64,000 nucleotides of DNA from Ampelocalamus luodianensis. Taxonomy: Eukaryota > Streptophyta > Magnoliopsida > Poales > Poaceae. The stretch lies in the NCBI GenBank assembly GCA_036346255.1, contig CM070633.1, positions 3,100,001 through 3,164,000 of the forward strand, in the 5' to 3' direction. A program made the position numbers and the translations under genes. This document shows positions 10,824 to 22,169 of the stretch, one piece after another. The first letter of the stretch is position 1; every line of letters starts with the position of its first letter. Below the pieces are notes generated by a model. The model was not told where the DNA came from and made no database searches. It saw only the letters and a program-made list of their open reading frames with translations.

Positions 10824-11534
10824 TGGAAACACAAACCAGAGCTCAACACAGCTCGAGGGTGGTCTGATCGACAAAGAAAGTCAGGACCACAGGGAGGTCT
10901 AGGCAAAGAGGAGGTCCACACAAGGAAGTCTAGACCTGAGGAGGTCTAAACCAAAGAGAACACACCAGAGCTCCAACACTCCTACAAACCGACAAAACCA
11001 ACGGAGAGTTTAATTGAAGATGGAGTTAGTTACTTGAAAATTGTTCAAAAGTCCCAATTTAAGCTTGTAGACCTCGAAGAAACCAAATGGTTCGCTTTAT
11101 TTTGAAATTCCAAGGAACTCCAGAAACCAGGGTGTTACAAGACTCCACAACCGTAGGCAGTGGCTCTACCGGGCCACACCCACGACCACGACCTCCTCCA
11201 CGGTCCCCACGACCACAGCCTCAACGACCATGGCCTCTACCTCTCGACATAGCTATTAACCACAATCAATAATGCAAACAATAAGTTCAAAGCATGAATT
11301 TATAACATAAATCATCAACACACAATAGCGGAAATATAAATGCAATGCTTTACCCATTCTCATCCTACTGTGCACCAGTATGCTAAATTTTAAGTTGGTT
11401 AACCACCCTAAATCATGTTCTAGAATCTAATTAACCAATAGCAAATTTTATTTAAGTTAACCAATCCTAAAGCAATTTTTAGTACTTTAGAATTAACCTA
11501 GGTTGTCAAACTATTCACCACGGACCTAAAGCAC

Positions 11535-11546
11535 GCTCTGATACCA
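11535..11546 (-). other. Primer-binding site for initiator Met-tRNA
   Basis: On the minus strand the sequence is TGGTATCAGAGC, two bases after the LTR end. This is the standard plant iMet-tRNA primer-binding site. It shows that the LTR at 11549 is a 5' LTR reading on the minus strand. Confidence 0.9.
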
Positions 11547-11548
11547 AC

Positions 11549-12426
11549 TGTAACACCTTGGCCCAACACTGAGTCCAGAATGTCACCTAAACTATTCTTA
11601 CTACTAATTTAAACCATACTTAACGATAAATTACAACAAGCATACATGGAATAAAATCCCATCAATTGGTCACAAGTGATACCAAAATAGTAATGAATAA
11701 TCCACCATGAATAAGACAATTATGAATTTAACCATTAACCAAGCAATCAATACCCCGGACTGAAATAAGATAATTTACAACCAAACCAAGTTTCACCTAC
11801 AGTTTCAAAATGTCCCAATCCGTTCATAAATAAACTCCAAATGGAATACTCATGTCTCTAGGTGAAATAAAGCAACTATTATAAGAAATATGCGATAAAA
11901 GCATGTGAGAATTCGTGTGCTACACCATTCCCATGCATGTCTCTATTAAAGTTACCTATAGAAATAACAATGAAACAAGGGTGAGTCCAGGACTCAGCAA
12001 GTACAAATACAACAATAAATACTCAGGTTCATTAAACATTTAAAACATCATCATTATTCTCATCCCCCTCATTCTAAAATATCATCAACATCCTTCTCAT
12101 GAATACAAATGTTATGATGCAACTCTTTCAGCTGATATCGGTATAGAGGAGTGTTCACCCGTTGATGACAGACTCCCCCCCCCACCTTCTTGAGGGCGGA
12201 GCCCCTACCTCTGTAGGATATTAACATGGATCACACCAAACTAACTATAATCATGGCAGCACTCACCACCCTGGCTCTTATGAAAGTGATGATGCAATTG
12301 TTCAATAATCATTATTAATATTACCATGTCATCCCCATGGTATTTGCATCATCGACACAATCTCATTAAATTATCAATATTACTATGGCAATTAAATAAA
12401 CTTAACAAAAGCATAATTAAATCACA
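11549..12426 (-). mobile_element. 5' LTR (family X), minus strand
   Basis: On the minus strand it starts TGTGATTTAATT and ends AAGGTGTTACA, then a 2-nt spacer and the primer-binding site. A second copy of the family starts at 58212 with the same plus-strand opening (TGTAACAC..CAGCCCAACACTGAG) and its conserved hairpin at the same offset (433 versus 427 bp). The outer boundary at 12426 is inferred from TG/CA and the change of sequence. A C-run lies at 12176-12183. Confidence 0.7.
11982..11996 (-). other. Conserved LTR hairpin, copy h
   Basis: TGAGTC and GACTCA arms, 6 bp with a 3-nt loop. On the minus strand an AG follows about 25 nt later (11956-11957) after a T-rich stretch. Confidence 0.65.
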
Positions 12427-12430
12427 TGGT

Positions 12431-12560
12431 TGTCGGACCTGGGTCTTGAATACCTGAAATCCTTGTGTGTACCGTACTAGTCCCATGACCAGTGGCTAGT
12501 ACACACAACCACAACATTGATAATCATATCCACACACAATTACTACCTATAACATGAAAC
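12431..12560 (-). mobile_element. Inverted LTR 3' tail
   Basis: The plus strand begins TGTCGGACCTGGG. Its reverse complement matches the last 130 bp of the LTR copy ending at 14478 (GGTCCGACA end). It includes the terminal hairpin GTACTAG/CTAGTAC at 12474-12502. It sits head to head with plus-oriented sequence of the same family starting at 12565, giving an inverted arrangement. Confidence 0.75.
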
Positions 12561-14103
12561 ATTGGAAAGCGTAAACTTCAGAAAATACGCCTTCGACGTC
12601 AGCATTTTTATAATTTCTAGAATTTTCAAACTGAAACAAATTAAAATGTTAATAACTTTTGCATACAAACTCTAAATTGAATTGATATTTTTTTGTAAAT
12701 TAATCTAAAATCATGCTCTACCTGAATATGCAAAAATATTTGGATTTTGTTACTATTGGAATTATTATGCTATATTTAATTTGTTTCCAGCTCTTTTGAT
12801 TAGACATCGATTGTTCAAATGACTTTTATGATGATCCTCCATCCTTGTATTCTGAGCAACCAGAGCAAAGCAAGCACCTCTTTTGACCATGTTGATCCTA
12901 CTGTTTTAATTACTGTACTTCTTTTTGCAAAATCTAATATGCATATATGCATGCATGTTTTATTAAAATTGCTATGTTCGGGGTTAACGGTATTCGTAAT
13001 CCTACTCGATGCATGAACCTCCTTGAAATATTGATATCCTTACCATTGTAGCCATTAGGTTATGGTATATACAATAGATGATGTCAATTTGGAGAATTTT
13101 GAGTGCGAGTATCGCACAATTGCTTAGTCAAGCTATAGCCTCTACTAAATTTTGCAAAAAGGGATGGCATGATGAATATGAAATTAGGAGTTTTGAAATG
13201 ATAGTCCAGAGGGGTTTACCCCTATTATTTTGTATAAAAAAATAAAAATGAAAATTTTAGTTTGCAACGCGGATGAGTTATATTATATTATAAGTGTGAG
13301 GGGTGTATCTCACAAGTAGATAAGGGGAGATCCTCGCCCTGGTTAATTAAGGACCGAATGCTAGCAGGTCCTATCTAATCCTAAGCGTACAACCACATGT
13401 GTTAGTATAGGACGATATTAGCTAATTAAGTCATTGAAAACTAGTCTTGCATGTTGGTAGGCTATAGTAGTGCGAGCATGTGTGATTGCTCAAAGGGTGC
13501 AGGGAACAAAACTTGCTAACACAACAGCGAATGCCTCACTGAGACGGGGGTGTGCTTGGGTGAACTGAGGGTGTTCATTTGTTGGGCTAGTGCAAGGTTA
13601 GGTCTAGGTGATGTAAAGGCTTCGGCACGTGCTCCAGGCTGCTTACCAAAAGTAGTGAGCGGTGGTATCGATGGATACTGAATAAAGTAGAGAATTCGCG
13701 TACTATGGGTAAAGTTGTATACCTATGCAGAGTGTAAATCTATTTAAATAACCGTGCTCGCTGTCATGAGCGTGCTTGGTGCAGTCTTAATGGGTATAGT
13801 CTTGGTTTATCATAAAAACGGTTTCATTGGAAAATGTGGGAAAGGGTTTGATAGTTATATTTGAGTTGAGTGCCATATCTATGGCTGAAAATAAGATGTT
13901 GCTCGCAGTTGAGGAGGGTTGCAAGTTGTTATTTATTCCATTACCTTTATCTATTTAACTGTTCTTTAAATTTCCGTTGCAAAATATTATGTATTGATAT
14001 TCCAAATAAAATTTGCTTAATGCAAAATAACTTGTAGCATAGAGCCTCATCTCTTGATTAGCCATGCATTTATATAAATTTTTCGATACACTACAAGTCT
14101 TGT

Positions 14104-14122
14104 TGAGTACACAATGTACTCA
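14104..14122 (+). other. Conserved LTR hairpin, copy b
   Basis: TGAGTAC and GTACTCA, 7 bp, loop ACAAT. AG at 14144-14145, then GGTATGAGGATGAA. Confidence 0.75.
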
Positions 14123-14403
14123 TTCTTGCTTAAATTGTTGTTCAGGGTATGAGGATGAACCAGTTCCGGATGATGACAGGTCTTTCTAGGACTTGTGTCT
14201 AGTCGGTTGACTAAGGGTTCGGATGGGCATGCCGCTGGAATTTTGGACTTATTACATAATTTGCTTCCGCTGTCACATTTGCTACTTCTGATACTTAAGC
14301 TTTTATTTGACTGTTCGGCCCTTGTGTTGTAAAGTTATGTACCATATGTTGTTATTCTGTATGTATGAAAGTATGGATGTGATTATCAATGTTGTAGATG
14401 TGT

Positions 14404-14432
14404 GTACTAGCCACTGATCATGAGACTAGTAC
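14404..14432 (+). other. LTR 3'-terminal hairpin
   Basis: GTACTAG and CTAGTAC form a 7-bp stem with a 15-nt loop, 46 bp before the LTR end. Equivalents are at 12474-12502 (minus tail), 16587-16615 (one mismatch) and 56060-56087. Confidence 0.7.
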
Positions 14433-16079
14433 AGTACACACACGAGGGTTTCGGGTATTCAAAGCCTGGGGTCCGACAACTTAATTACTCAGTTAATATC
14501 TAATGAGTCACTGACGTGTGGAACCATCATTGTTTTCTTAAATAAAATCAGGAATTAAAAACCGAAGACTAACATGTAGGGCCCACATGTAAGAAATTGA
14601 TTTTCAGAAAAAATGGAATTTTTTTTTGGAAAAGCCGCTTTTAGTTCAAAGGAAATACGATTTCTATGTTGGGAAGCGTAAATTTCAGAAAATATGCATT
14701 CGACGTCACCTTTTTCTTATTTTCAGGATTTTTCAAATCGAACCAAATTCAAATGCTAATAACTTTTGCATATGAACTCCAAATTAGATTATTATTATTT
14801 TTCTAAATTCATATAAAATCATGCTCTGTCTGAATATGCAAAAATATTTGAACTTTGATGCTGTTGAATTTAATTTACTATTTGTGATTTGTTTTCGGCT
14901 CTTTTCGATTAAATGTCAGAAACGTGAATGAGATTATCGACGATCAAGCACCCTCATTCTCTGAGCAACCAGAGCAAGGCAAACACCCTCTTTGACCATA
15001 TTGATCCCATTATTTCAATTAATTTACTTCGTTTTGCGAAATCTATTATGCATTTGTGTACGCTTGGCTAAAATTGCTATATTTGAGGGTAAAATTAGTT
15101 AAATTCCTATTAAATGCATGATTCCTCCTTGTCATGTTGATTTCTTTACTGTTGTAACCTTTAGGATATGGTTTAGACAGTAGCTAACCTTTAGGCTCTA
15201 GTTTCACTAAATTTGAACAATTGATGAAAAATTAAGTATGGATTTGGGGGAATTTGAAATGTTGGTCCAGAGGGGTCACCTCTCTTAGTTTGGAATCAAA
15301 ATAAAAATAAAAACTTAGTTTTTGATGTGGTCGAGTTATATTATGAACTGATGAATGTGAGGGGTGTATCTCGCATGTAGATAGGAGGAGATCATCACCC
15401 GGGTCGAATAAGGACCGAATGCCGGTGTATCCAACCTAAGCATAAGTGTACAACCAAATGGCTGAACTGTGGTGGTCTTAGCTAATTAAGTTATCTAGGT
15501 CTAGCCTTGTGTGTTGGTAGGCTACGGTAGTATGAGCGTATCCAGATAGGTTTGCTCAAAGGAGCTCCCTTCGCCGAAGTGTTGGTAACAAAGTTTGCCG
15601 ATACAATGGTGATTGCCTCACTGAGACGGGAGTACCCGGGTGAAGTGAGGGAGTTTCATTCATCGGGCTAGTGCAAGGTTAGGATTAGGTGATGTAAAGG
15701 CTTCATTACGAACTCTAGACTGCTTAATAACATGTTGTGAGCGTTGGTGTCGATGGATACCAAACAAACTACATAGCTCTTATCGTGTGAGTAAGATGTA
15801 CACCTCTGCAAACTGTAAATCTATTTAAATAGTTGTGCTTGTGGTCATGAGTGTGCTAAGTATAGGTTCATCGGGTATAGTCTCTACTTTTGCAAAAACG
15901 GTCTTGTTGAGAAATGTTAGGATAGTTTTGTTGTTGTTAACATGAGTGCCATGTTTATGGCTGAGAATGAAATGATGATCACAATCGAGGAGGGTTGTTC
16001 TTCGGTTGTGATTTACTATTGTTTAGTTACATATTTGCTACTTCATTATCTATCAACCGCTCTTTAAAATTTCTGTTTC

Positions 16080-16085
<6 letters not shown>

Positions 16086-16144
<59 letters not shown>
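16086..16144. repeat. (AT)n microsatellite
   Basis: About 58 bp of pure AT dinucleotides inside LTR copy Y2, absent from the matching position in Y1 (near 13985), so it expanded after the copies separated. Confidence 0.95.
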
Positions 16145-16146
<2 letters not shown>

Positions 16147-16245
16147 CAAATTAAACTTGCTTAATGATGAAAGTAACTTGTAGCGTTGAGCCTCATTTTT
16201 TTGATAGACTTGCATTTATATTATGTTGCGATACACAAGTCTTGC

Positions 16246-16264
16246 TGAGTACAAAATGTACTCA
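16246..16264 (+). other. Conserved LTR hairpin, copy c
   Basis: TGAGTAC and GTACTCA, 7 bp, loop AAAAT. AG at 16286-16287, followed by AGTATGAGGATGAA. Confidence 0.75.
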
Positions 16265-16661
16265 ATCTTGCTTAAACTATTGATCAGAGTATGAGGATGA
16301 ACCGATTCCGAACGACGCGTTCTTCGCACCCGGTACCGGAGGATACAGTGATAGGTCTTACTAGGGTTTATCCTTGTCAGTTTCCTAAGGGTATGGATGG
16401 GCACACCGTTGGACTTTTGGTTTTATTACTATTCTTCCGATGTTCTTCTTTTGGAACTTACAGTTTAATTTGGCTAGTCGGCCTTTTGTAATGTAACTTG
16501 TTGTAAACGCCTAAGCATAATGTCTTATTTGTTTCATGTTGTATGTACAATGTGTATGGATGTGAATATCAATGTTGTGGATGTGTGTACAAGCCACTGA
16601 TCATAGGACTAGTACGGTACACAGACGAGGGATTCGGGTATTCACAGCCCAAGGTCCGACA

Positions 16662-17938
16662 GCTACTTTGTTCCAATTCTAGCATCTATGACTCACATAA
16701 CTATTACTTAAGTCATCCAACCAATTTTCTCATGATTAATTAATTCTCTGATTGAACCTCCATATTCCATCAAATATCATCACATGAGCTATTCATCAAG
16801 TAATCAATTACAAAATCCTTATACGTCCTAAATCCTAAAATCACTAAACCAATTAAGGGAAACACTTCCAATTGATTTAACATCCGATGCTCACTGCCGA
16901 TTTCCATGTGACTCCAAAATAATATTATCCGACCAACTAATCCAGTAAAATAATTAATCCGACATCCATCGATCGACAACACAAATTTCTCTACAACGAT
17001 CTAATTATTCGCATCCACCAACATAACACCACAAGATCACGCCTACGTACATTTAAGACCTAACAGGGGAGTTACACCGGTCTTAAGCTACCAGACAATT
17101 TACACTAAAAATGCATAGAAAAATGTCATACTTAAGATGACTATGCAACATGAAGAATAATAACATAAACGCAGTAAAGCAAATAACACTAAAGATTTTT
17201 ACCTCAGGCACTAGGCGTGTGAACCACCACCGGACGTTGTCTTCTCGCCACTCATCTGCGTCCGGCAATGTCGCCACCGGTTCCACATCCTTCTCGGCCA
17301 CTCGTCTGCGTTCGGCAACGTCGCCACTGGTTCTATGTCCTTCTCCGCAGAACCCGCACCCGCGCCTTTTCTTCTCTTCTTCTATTTTTCCCTTTTCTTT
17401 TCTTTTCGTTTCTCTTTTTTTTTTCCTTTCCTTTTTCTTTTCTTCCTTTCTCCCCTTATTTCTCCTTTCCTTCCTTTCTTTTCTCGTTTTCTTTTCTCTA
17501 GCCGAGCCAGCTATGTGTTTGGATCAAGCCCAAGTACTACTGACACACACACACACACACGAGGGTGGACACAATGCACGCTTAGTCACTTTACTTGGAT
17601 GCTCACACGCTCACACTCACTGGAAGAAGATGAACACAGTTAATTACTTTTTTGTGCCACTCAACTCTTTACGACTTTTCTATTTCTTCCTTTATTTATC
17701 TCAAAGCAAACTCTGCTGATTACATGCAAACGATCTAGCTAATCTGGCCGACACTATCACCACAATCCCCACGACTCGTTCTATCCCATGACTGGTTCAT
17801 CTTGGCCAACTAACAGATGCACACATGGCTAACACACAACAACCTCAACGTGAACTAGCACATTTATAGCTGCATGCACCTACATGCAATGTGCAAGAAT
17901 TAAAGCTACGGCACATGCACCACAATTTCTGTGCCTAT
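16662..17938. other. No gene; low-complexity and short repeats
   Basis: A ~50-bp unit is present twice in tandem (17242-17290, 17291-17340; ttctcggccactcgtctgcg type). A pyrimidine tract of T and C runs from about 17366 to 17510 and a (CA)n run lies near 17540-17560. Long ORFs here translate the tract into Phe/Ser/Leu runs and are not accepted. No domain is recognised. Confidence 0.6.
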
Positions 17939-19976
17939 CTATAACATCCCAACATTCAGGCCTTTTTGAAATTTTAAAATAAAAATCACCATTTGTATTT
18001 TCTTGAATTGTTAAATCTTAATTTGAAATTTCCTAAATTAAAAACAATTTAATCTGAGTAAATCAAACTTCAATTAAATAAAATTTTGTTATTTGATTTA
18101 TTTTTTTTTGGTTTTATCTTGGAATCCCTTTTTTTTTCAAGACCTTGTGGTAACTTCCTTTGAGTTCTTTTTAATTCTTTTAGTTTTCTCAAATTTTTAG
18201 AGTCTTTAGGAAGCTTTAAAATTAAAATAAAACATTTGCATTTTATTGAATTAACTTAAAGATTAAATTAAGATTTTAGAAAATAAAAATATTTTAAATA
18301 ATTAAATCAATTTGCAATTAAATTCAAAATGGGTTTATTGGATTTTCTAGACTTTCTTGCATTTTCTCCAAATTCTTTTGCTATTTTCTTGGAGTTCAAT
18401 TTAATTTCCTTTTCAGTTTTTCCCAAAAATTTCTATTCGTTGTTGTAAAATTTAATTTAAATTAAAATTTTTAAAAGTGTTGGATTTCTTTTTGGAATTT
18501 CTGCAATTATTGAAAATCTAAGTCCGAGATTCAAATTCAAATTTCATTTCTCAAATTCAAAGCTCGTCATCAAAATTTCCAAATTCAAATTTTGAATTTT
18601 CCCCGACCCATCTCTTTTTCCTTTCCTTTTCCTTTTTCCCTTTTTCTTTTTCTTTCCTTTCCGTTCTCTCTTTCCTTTTTCTCCTTTTTGTTTCTTCCCT
18701 TTCTTTTTGCTCACCGCTGCGCTGCGCACTGATAGCCCTGCCCATGTCCTGCGCCCGCCTCCTCTGTTCCTGGCCCCGGCCATGCCATGCCCCATGTGTG
18801 CGTTGCCCGAGGCGCCTCACACCGCCTCCCCCGCTCCCGGCCTGCCGCTCGACTCTACCATTGCCCAGCGTCGCTACCCCGCACCCGCACCATGACCTCC
18901 CGCGTGCGCCGTCCCCACACCCTGCCGATGCCCTGTGCCACCCTCGCGTCCCACGCCACGCCTGTCACCTGGCGCTCTACCCGCCGCAATCCCCGCGCGC
19001 CAATCTCCTTCCCCGGCTCCCCTCCGCCCCGATATAAGGGAGCATGGTGCGTGCCTCGCCTCACTTGTCCACCTCCCCGATCCTCTCTTCCTCTCTCTCC
19101 CATTATCCTCGTCGTATTTTGAGCTTTTCGATTGCCAGCCGAGGCACCTCTCGCCGCTGATTTCTCCGCCGTAGAAGGGTACCCGGCAACATCATCTTCA
19201 CCACTGGCATCACCACGAGACGTTCTATCCCGCGCTCGCCCTATCTTCATTGGAACGACACTGGATCACCACCGCCCTCGTGCGCTACTGCCGCCCGTGC
19301 GCTTTTCTCGCCATCGCCACCGCCGTTGGCCACCTCCCACCGCACCGCCACCTCCTATCAACTCCTTAGGTCGCTGGCGTTCCATTTTGCCGGTCCCCAG
19401 CCACTGCCGTGCCTCCCCTCACCTGCGCTGCCTTCCCTCCTAAGCCACCAGTGAGCTCCCTGTTCTGCCTGTGCGCTGTTCCTTCTTCTTTGCTCTTGTC
19501 TCACTTCTATGTGGGACCCTCTAGTCATACACAGAAACCCTTCCGCTCTTTCTCTCTTGTCTCTCTAGCAAGTGGGTCCCGAAGTCAGCCACTCCTTTAT
19601 TCCCTTAATCCCTGAAAATAAAGATTCTCTAGAATATTATCTCCTTTTCAATTTCTATCATTTCATGTGACGTCAAACTTCTGGATGTTCGTTCTCCCTC
19701 ATATGAACTCTGATTCTGTAGAATCTTATTCCTAAATTCATCTAAATGCTAATATCTATAATAGTACTAATTTTATAATTTTTGTATTTATTTGTCTCGT
19801 TTTGCGCGTATAGATTCTAGCGTTTCTGAAGAATTCCTGGACTTGTCTGCCGAAGCAACTCAAATCTTCAACAAAGGCAAGTTGTAGACATTTGATCATG
19901 TCATACCCGTTTTTATAAAATTATATGGTTTTATGTCAACATGTATTGCTAATTTTATAATAACTGCTTTCAGGAA
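17939..19976 (+). mobile_element. 5' part of a gypsy-type LTR, interrupted by copia sequence
   Basis: Begins TATAACATCCCAACATTC, close to the TGTAACATCCCAA start of the solo LTR at 56018-57780, with the expected TG apparently mutated to TA. AT-rich U3-like sequence (17950-18590) is followed by a pyrimidine tract, a GC-rich leader (18700-19450) with a TATAAG box at 19033-19038, a GTGACGTCA box near 19667 and the 'agattctagcgtttctga' block at 19813. At about 19977 it passes into copia pol. Several overlapping ORFs in the GC-rich leader on both strands are composition artefacts. Confidence 0.7.
19033..19038 (+). promoter_or_regulatory. Putative LTR TATA box
   Basis: TATAAG (in GATATAAGGG) sits in GC-rich sequence upstream of a pyrimidine-rich leader, the usual LTR promoter layout. 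Compare TTTATAAC at 47437-47444 and TATAAAA (minus) at 57081-57087 in the two solo LTRs. Confidence 0.5.
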
Positions 19977-19984
19977 TAGTTAAA

Positions 19985-21312
19985 GACCTATTTGATGACA
20001 AGAGCACCTTTTATGACCAGAAGTGAGAGGGCAAGTGACTTACTGATCGCAATACATTCGGATGTATGTGGACCAATGAGCACTCCGACCAGATGTGGTT
20101 TTCAGTACTTCATAACTTTTACTGATGACTTTAGTAGAAATGGTTATATCTACTTAATGAGGCATAAGTCTGAATCCTTTAAAAAGTTCAAAGAATTTCA
20201 TAATGAGGTACAGAATCAACTTGACAAGATAATTAAATATCTATGATTAGATCGTGGAGGTGAATATTTGAGCTATAAGTTTGGTAATCATCTAAAGCAA
20301 TGTGGAATTGTTTTACAACTTACTCCGCCGGGAACGCCTCAATGGAATGGGTGTCTGAACGTCGGAATCGAATATTGTTAGGCATAGTTCGGTCAATGAT
20401 GAGTCAATCTGATCTTCCATTGTATTTCTGGGGATACGCTATAGAAACAACAGCTTTCACTTTAAATAGAGTTCAATCAAAAACTGTAGAAAAGACACCA
20501 TATGAGATATGGACCGGGAAGTGTCCTAAATTATATTTTCTCAAGATATGGGGTTATGAGGCTTATGTAAAATTTTTGATGTTTGATAAACTCACACCCA
20601 AGTCGGATAAATACCTCTTTGTGGGGTATCCTAAGGAAACTAAAGGATATTACTTTTATAAATTGGATGATGATAAAGTGTTTGTTGTTCGAAATGGTGT
20701 CTTCTTAGATAAAGAGTTTCTTTCTAAAGGAGTCAATGGGAGCAAGGTGCAACTCGAAGAAATTCGAGAAACATCTAAAAATGTTTCAACTCCTACTGAA
20801 CCTCTACAGGATAAACAAAATATTGTAGAACCTGTAGATGAGGCATCAGCCCCACGTAGATCTAAAAGGTCGCATCAATTGCCTATAAGGTATGGGCATG
20901 ATGTTTATTATTGAATAATGATGAGCCTAAGACTTATGATGAAGTGATGATGGACCCAGACTCTGAGTTATGGCTTGAGGCTATGAGATCCGAGATAAAA
21001 TTCATGTATGACAATCGAGTTTGGAACGTACTTGACCCACCTGATGGTGTTAAAACCATTGAGTGTAAATGAATTTTTTAGAAAAAGATGGATATGAATG
21101 AAAATATTCACATTCATAAGGCACGACTGGTCGCAAAGGGTTTCAAAAAAATTCAAGGTGTTGATTATGATGAAACTTTCTCACCTATCGCTATGCTTAA
21201 ATCTATCCGGATTATTCTAGCTATTGATATATATTTCGATTATAAGATATGGCAAATAGATGTCAAAACAGTTTTCCTAAATGAACGAAACCCTAATTCT
21301 GAACTTAATTAA
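19985..21312 (+). pseudogene. Ty1/copia pol fragment (integrase core and start of reverse transcriptase)
   Basis: The integrase core is readable in order: HSDVCGPM (first Asp), FITFTDDFSRNGYIYL, LDRGGEYLS (second Asp, just after a TGA stop at about 20244) and the Glu in GVSERRNRILLGIVRSMM after 20340. Integrase C-terminal KYLFVGYP and a Pro/Ser linker (PRRSKRSHQLP) follow to 20914. After a stop/frameshift, reverse transcriptase begins (LWLEAMRSEIKFMYDNRVW, KARLVAKGF, YDETFSPIAMLKSIRI) and ends at DVKTVFLNE, the first catalytic Asp region. Beyond 21300 the sequence changes abruptly. Gag, protease, most of RT and RNase H are missing, and no LTR pair is visible. A defective remnant lodged in the LTR that starts at 17939. 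Confidence 0.92.
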
Positions 21313-21861
21313 ATACCCTTAATCCCCCCTCGCAAGGTTCTACAGTACAGTTCGACGAACTAGGGTTTCCCAAAACCTATACTCCTTATGATCAAAACGA
21401 TCTACAACCTGAATAAATGCTATGCTAGGATCAAACTAAAGACTACTAGATCGTTACCCCTAAAGAAAATGACGATGAACGTGACGCCTGAGTTCTTCCC
21501 CCCTTCATTCCCTTCTCTTCCCTTCTTTCCTCCCTTCTCCTTCCTCTTGCTCCTCCTTGCTAGCCCAGAGCAGCACCTCCACCACCAATAGCAGCATCGG
21601 CAAGGGGGTTCAGCTAGGGAGGGGCGGCAGCAGGGGGCGCTGGCCAAGGAGGGGCGATAGCATGGGCAAGGCAGGGCGGCTAGGGTTAGGGACATGCCCC
21701 CCTACTCACTTAAGGCCGACCGGCCCCCTATGGGCCAAGGGGTCATGGGCCGAAGGTCCACTACCTTTTTTCGCCGCTCTAGAATTTCTGGAATCCTACT
21801 ATTAAATTTATTTTTATTTTTTTAATTCTTTTAGTTCTCCAAAATTAAACAGGATATTACA
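21313..21861 (-). mobile_element. LTR 5' portion, minus orientation
   Basis: The plus strand ends GGATATTACA at 21861, so on the minus strand the sequence starts TGTAATATCCTG, as gypsy LTRs here do. AT-rich sequence and then a GC-rich, polypyrimidine/polypurine leader (21480-21780) follow in the minus direction, matching the layout of 57780 down to 57080. The other end is lost at the copia junction. The ORFs are not supported. Confidence 0.55.
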
Positions 21862-22169
21862 GTTCGTCGGCGATTTCAGCGGCGCACTGACCGTGTCATC
21901 CAGAGATTTCCGCACCGTTATTCCTAACGCTATATACTTCCAGCATGATCGGTACAATAAATTTATGTGCGCCGTATTTAGGCGTACTAATGATACCGGA
22001 AAACTTATCACTATGAAGTGTACTTGTAGAGAATCCAAAGAAAACAATCTCGTGTATTTGTTTTGTGGAGTTATCTTAAAATAGAATGCATGAGGGTATC
22101 AATAACAATAAACTAGGTCATTTTATTTATGAATTTATAAAATAGTAAATTTAATTTAGACCCTTAGAT
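21862..22169. other. No recognised feature
   Basis: Single-copy-looking sequence with a short open frame at 21893-22084 containing scattered Cys residues but no recognised domain. It lies between the minus LTR and the tandem duplication. Confidence 0.4.

Larger units (their letters stand above)
9601..11534 (-). mobile_element. Internal region of a minus-strand LTR element, non-coding
   Basis: Lies inward (minus direction) from the primer-binding site at 11535-11546. It is rich in AGGTCC words. It contains the hairpins at 10215-10320, the 30-bp tandem repeat at 10725-10823 and a run encoding a Pro/Arg or Gly/Arg-rich low-complexity stretch at 11150-11240. I recognise no gag or pol motif, so the element looks non-autonomous. 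Confidence 0.55.
12565..14478 (+). mobile_element. LTR copy Y1 (5' truncated)
   Basis: Starts at the 'gaaagcgtaaac..cagaaaatacgccttcgacgtc' block and ends GGTCCGACA. It contains AT-rich 'aataacttttgcatac' text, the palindrome block (13740-13751, TTAA form), the conserved hairpin (14104-14122), a CAG acceptor-like site (14143-14145) and the terminal hairpin (14404-14432). The second copy Y2 follows in direct orientation. The 5' LTR portion and TG start are missing. Short ORFs inside are not genes. Confidence 0.75.
14673..16661 (+). mobile_element. LTR copy Y2 (5' truncated), tandem to Y1
   Basis: Begins with 'gggaagcgtaaatttcagaa' and ends AAGGTCCGACA. Landmarks match Y1 in order: palindrome block 15821-15832, hairpin 16246-16264, AG 16286-16287, degraded terminal hairpin 16587-16615. 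The offset from Y1 is about 2.1 kb. The spacer 14479-14672 includes 'gggcccacatgt', typical of the missing upstream LTR part. An LTR-LTR recombination product or two nested insertions would both fit. Confidence 0.75.

Noticed and set aside
11535..11546. Possible tRNA-related gene
   Set aside because: Only the 12-nt complement of the tRNA 3' end is present, adjoining an LTR; it is a primer-binding site.
17150..17719. A 189-codon ORF
   Set aside because: Its core is a T/C tract translated as Phe/Ser/Leu runs, and other frames are open as well.
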